From NCBI RefSeq assembly GCF_000003605.2, contig NW_003145783.1:822064-871086 (forward strand): DNA of 49,023 nt, in the 5' to 3' direction. This DNA comes from Saccoglossus kowalevskii. Lineage: Eukaryota > Hemichordata > Enteropneusta > Harrimaniidae. Below, one piece after another: positions 38,601 to 44,600 of this stretch; the first letter of the stretch is position 1; each line of letters starts with the position of its first letter. Made by a program: the position numbers and the translations under genes. The notes under the pieces are model-generated. The model searched no databases. It was not told where the DNA came from and worked only from the letters and a program-made list of their open reading frames with translations.

Positions 38601-41600
38601 TAACTCCCCCTCCCCCCTCTGTAGATTTGAGCTGCTATTCAATACAAACCCTATTGTGATATGTAATTTTTTGAAATTGAATTAAGCTTTTATTTTCAAC
38701 ATGTCAAAGTTGTGCAGGTATAACCTTTTCATCACCAGACTTTCTTGCCCAAATTTTTCTGCACTTTTTTTTCTTATAGTCTTCAATATTTCTGAAAATT
38801 AACCCTAATTTTGAAGCCAAAAATTTGTGTAAATTTTTTTAGTATTTTGTGAATTTGTGATAAAAATAGGGAACTGGTGGTGAAAAGCTGTATATCTGAT
38901 TTAAAATCGAATACTGTAAAAGGATTAATTATTCACTCGGTTTTAGTTTTGCTTATTTCCCTGAAAATGTGTTAAAATAAAACCCAGTGAATATGTAAAA
39001 TTTAGCATAGAACACATTATCTGAATGATAAAGCCATGAAATTTGAAATCAAATGAATATGCCTGAAATACTAAATCAGTGAAATTTAAAAACATGTGAA
39101 AATTAGTCATTTTACAGTACATTGAATACTGTGGAATACTTTATTTTCGCTGGAATTAATTTTCGCTGAAAAGCCTTTTTGGGCGTTTTGCTTGGAATTT
39201 ATTTTCACTGACTTTTTTATGAGTTTAATGTGAAATAAAGGAAAAAAAGTATATTCGCTGGATTTTATTTTCACGGAATCATCCCTTCAGCAAAAATAGC
39301 GAAAATAAATTAACTTTAAAAAAAAAATGGTATTAAACATTGAAGTGTTTAGAGAATGTAATTCCCTATTGTACACAGTAACGTCAGCATACCATGAAGC
39401 AAGAATACCACTTATTTCTTTCTCTCCTTCTCACAGTCCTTCATCCTGCTAATTAATCGTCTTACATTCAAGTATATACTACATATAATTACTGTAAAGT
39501 CTATTTACAAATCCCATTATCCACTGTTGCCATAGAATTAATGACAATTCTGTATTTACTGTTGGATTTGTCTCACTTCAGTTGAAAACATTATAGTCCA
39601 TGTTGTTTAGTTTGATTTCTTTAAATGTCAATATTTTCTCTCCCTGTTGTGTCATTCCTTCTAATGAATACAGTCGACTCATGTCCACCTTTAAATGCCA
39701 AACAGTATATCTTCTCACTTGGTGTAAAAATAATTCTCTTTTTATGACAATATCTCACTGTTTCTGTTTGTTTTCTCCTTTGTTTCACAGAAATCCAAGT
39801 CATTACAGATAAGGAGAAGATCAGCGCCCACACATGTTCTCAGTCGGACATTTTCGAGCAAATCTAAGCCTAGGTATAATTTTTTCAAATATTGAGTTCA
39901 AATAATTTGCGAATTTTCATATTATGTATTTTACTATAAGTTCTTTGTTGATTTTACACCAAATAGACAAACATTCATAGATCAATGGAGTTTAAAAAAT
40001 AGTTCCAATATTTTTTTCCACTTGTTTGTCAAACTACAGAAAATAATTAAGTGCGGTGGTAGCATTTATCCTTGAAAATAAATTATGTTATATTCTGTAA
40101 TTGTTTATGATGATTCTTTGGTTACTCAAACCAAATCCCATTACAAGTCTTCCCAGAATGCAATATACAAGATGGCTGGTAGTCAGTGTTTCCTAAGCAA
40201 CAGGTGTAAAATGAATTTAACACAGGATGTGTTTTATTTGCAGTTTGTCAACTGAGAAATCCATGATGGATTATAATGGTAATAGGGCGTACGTCATGGA
40301 AGGTCCTGTACAACTTACAACCGGCGTTCAGTCCCAGCACAGATACTTCTTTCTCTTCAACGATGTTCTCCTGATTGCAAAAACTAAGTAAGTTCTTTAA
40401 AAATGTAAAACATAAATATTTATGTTATTCATATTTTCAAATGATTTTTTTTTCTTCAAATAAACAGAATAAAAATACTTTATCTAATCTGTAAAAATTG
40501 TTTTTCTTTGTTTTCATAGATCGGGAACGAATTTCCGACTGAAGCAAAAGATTAGAGTTAATGAGATGTGGGTCGGTTCTTGTTTGGAAGAAGTTTGTGA
40601 AACTAATAAATCAGCGGAAAGATCGTTCGTTCTGGGGTGGCCCATTGCTAATAATGTGGTGACCTTTCCTTCAGCGGATGTCAAACAGTTATGGTTGGAC
40701 ACACTAAACAGGTGAGTCCTGCTTCTGTAGCAGCAGGAGAAGGAGATTATATCACTCTGCAGTTGTTTGAGGGGAGGGTAGTAGGATGTTGTAATTTTTC
40801 ACTTCCCAGTCTTTGCCATAACTAAAACCATTACTACAGTCAGTAAAATGTCTATTTTCTCAAACTCACAAAATTCTTAAAAACCTGTGCTTGCCAAATT
40901 TAGGTGGTTTATAATAATAATAACTTTATTACACTACTAAAAACCTTCAGAGGGTTTTTGTATGGTAAGGAACATAAATACAAAGAAATACAAAAACCAT
41001 AAAATTCAAAAAAGATAAAATTAAAAGGGAATATATAAAAGAAAAATGTCAGTTAAATAAATAAATACAAAAAAAAAAATTAATTACTTTCTGTGGTTTC
41101 AAAAATTGTGCTCTCTAAATATTTTGCTAAGGCTATATTATTCTCCATAATCCTTTTAAATCCATTGTGTAAATATTTATTGCACACTCATCAAACAGTT
41201 TTTCCATTTATATGGTCAGTATAAAATAGCAGAAAATGTTTTTATAATATATCTAACTTTTACAAATTTGTCTGGGAATTTCCATCATTTCAGTTTAACC
41301 AATTAAAATAACTGATCAGCTAAATTACTGGAAAATATTGTGGAAATATAATAAAATTCAACTAGATTTGAACTGGCTGTTTTTATACTAACATAGAATG
41401 AAGAAGTCAACATAGATTGATAAAAGCAGTCATGTAATACAGTAGCAGGAACTCAACCATGTTTATTTCCTCTATGGCTGGATAATTAATTGACTGTGAA
41501 GTACTTCCTCTATCTGATTGCAGCCTGTTTTCATTATGTGTTCATAGTGCATACCCAGTGATTCCGCAGTGTCTTTCTGTAAACAGCCGAGATTTTGTGA

Positions 41601-44600
41601 GAGACCATTTTTCGGTGAAAATCTTGAAATCTTTTAGCAGTGAAAACTTGAGTGGTTTATAGTATCCACAGTATATTAATGTGTTCACAGTAAGTTACAT
41701 GTCACTTGTCTTCATTCAAAGGTACATCAAGGAGGAGCGCATGAAAGAAGTTCCCAAAATATTAAATTTGAAAATTATTAACCAAGACTTAAACTGTTAC
41801 CCATATGTAAGTTGAATTATATTTAATAATTATTTCCTTATTAACTGTCACATTTGAATTTGTGTTCCTGTTTTCCTACAAGCTTCCTGTACAATTTGCC
41901 TTCAAATCCAGATCCACTTAGTATTAACCATCAAAATTAAGATTCATTTTGATAGAAGAATACGAATATTTAAAATGCAGGTTCTTATGTAAAAGAGTCG
42001 TTAAAACTTTGGTTTTTATGAAAAAAAAAAACGTTACAGGATACATGTCTTTAAAATTATTTATCCTGTTTAATTTCAGAGCAAGAAAATTCCAGTGTGT
42101 AATACAGACGATTGCAATGAAGTGATTAGACTTTGTGTAGAGCAGTTTAAATTTAGTGATTATCAGTCCAGTCACTTCCAACTTTGGGTTCAATCTGGCA
42201 AGGAAGAAATTGCATATCCCCTCATAGGTAAGTAGTCATAAAGTTAAATCATACAAATAGCATCTGAAGCTAAGTTTACATATATTTTTCTTGTTTTTCA
42301 GTATTATTATAAGGTATATGGCAACAATTTGTCTTTATTTGCCATATCTGTAATGGGTATTTTGTCCAGCTAAATAAGTCTCCAAATGTAACTTTTATGT
42401 TTTCTACTCTTGTAGGTCATGAGATACCATTTGCTATCAGGATGAATCATTTACGAGATGTGCTTAAAAATGAGGATGTCAATCTGACAGCTGACTTAGA
42501 CGCCAGCATGGAAGATTTTCCACCCGAGTTGCAATGTAACTTTGTACTACGACTGATCCAAAAGTCATCTGATCGTATCAAGCTTGGTAAGTACATTTTA
42601 TGACGGTTGCTATAGAAACCACATGATGGAGCTTTGTTTAGTATTCAAGCGAATGTATAAGATACTTACCAAGCCTTACCATTGCTTTTTTTTCTTTTTC
42701 AGACGTTGTTAGTGCCCAAAAGAGATTTAAAAAGCAAAAAAAGACTTCGCTGATTAACTTCAAGTTCCGACGGAGTACTAGCAAGACAGGAGATAGTGTG
42801 GATTCTGGCACAGTGCCACCAAGGTAAACAAATCAATCACGAAATAATCATTATAATTATTTCCAACAAAATATTTCAATTCAACATGGGAGTCCATCCT
42901 GTTGAATCAAATTCTGAGAAAACCTGTTTGTGTTTTTCTTGCTAGGTTATTTGGACTTCCTCTAGGTCAGGTTTGTCCCGATGGCAAACTGCCCAGCGCC
43001 ATTTCTGAATTACTTGTACATCTGTATCACAATGCTCCTTTCCTGACGGGCGTGTTTCGAAAATCAGCAAATGCACGAGTGTGTAGAGAGCTCCGACAAA
43101 AGCTGGAATCAGGCGATGAATGCAACTTTGACGATTACCCTGTTTTAGTAACAGCAACAGTTATGAAGGTAAAGACATTTTTAATATACTAATAGACAAA
43201 TGTATTGTTTATTTTGTTCAGAGCTTTTAAATATTTGCATAAAGATTTCCCAGTCCAGAATATAGAGGGCGACAAACACACTTATTTCCTGTTTGAAAAG
43301 CCATCGTTGTTATGGTATTGCATGCATAGTATTTTAATGTGGTTGATTTGTTCATGATTTTCCAGGACTTTCTTCGTGGGTTGCCAGACTGTATTTTTTC
43401 AACTGCACTGTATGACAGCTGGATGGAAGCTAATGATATGACTGATGAGCTTGAGAAAAGAAACACTCTAAAATTGTAAGCATTCAACATTTTCTATTCA
43501 TTCGGAAATAAGATCTTTTTTTTAACTTTAATCTCATTATTTATTTTTTAAATTCATGATTTTATTGAGGAATGTCCTTCTTTTGACTGCAAAACAGAAA
43601 AACAAATTCATGATGTTTAAAAAATAAAATTACTTTGTTTACATTTTGTAGTTTTATTGGAATTTTTGTTTTCATTTTCACAGAAAGCCCCTTGCCAATA
43701 TAACATGCTTTTCATAATTTTTATTAAGTCAAATTTTTAATGTTCGTTGTTTTGCCATTTTCTAGGACTTTTGAAAAACTTGGTGAGATCAATCAAGATA
43801 TTGTGAAGCAATTCTTCTGTATTCTCCATTACATTGATAAGAACTCTGAGGAAAACAACATGAACGCCTACAATCTGTCGATCTGTGTGGGTCAAAGTTT
43901 ACTATGGCCGCCTAGTAACCGAGGCGCCACTGTCACTGTAAGTATCATGAATAAATTAGACTTTAATTTCACAGTAGTCTTGTCTAATGCTGAATATAAA
44001 CATAAGTAAGCAATTACTATATATAGGTAAATTTCAAATAAATTTTCTCGCCAATTTAGGAGATACAATATTCATCATTAACATGTTTCTCCAATTAAAA
44101 AAGATGTTATTTCATTTTTTTGTCTCAGGCTGATGCTTCAAAGAAAATCCCAACTCTCATGCAATACATCTTAGAAAACCTTCACGCTATACTAGGTGAG
44201 AATGTGACCAGTATATTCGGTGCACCACCTATAAAAGCTAGCAGACATCGGTCGCGGAGTAGTGACTCTGGATCAGGCTGGGATTCTGACAGCACTTCAG
44301 AAAATACAGGTATGAAACAAACAATATTGTGTCTCAATAGTTAATCTCTTTATTAAGTACTAGATGAAGACAACATTTGTTACTTAAGCTGCAAAATTTA
44401 AAAAGGTTTTGAGGAAACTTAATTGGTTTACATTATGCGAAAATAAACAATAATTTTATTGCCGACTTTTAACCATAAAGTTCTGTAATTTTGTGGTTTC
44501 GATTTTGTGTCTATGGCATTCAGAATGTATTTGTACGAGTAAACGTACCCGTATTCGCAACATTTTTAGAAGTGCATATCTAATGTATACCAAATAAACC

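Larger units (their letters stand above)
37824..39790 (+). other. Intron 8
   Basis: A 1967-base intron containing adjoining family C (38912-39119) and family A (39127-39312) elements. The rest is AT-rich and featureless to the eye. Confidence 0.85.
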
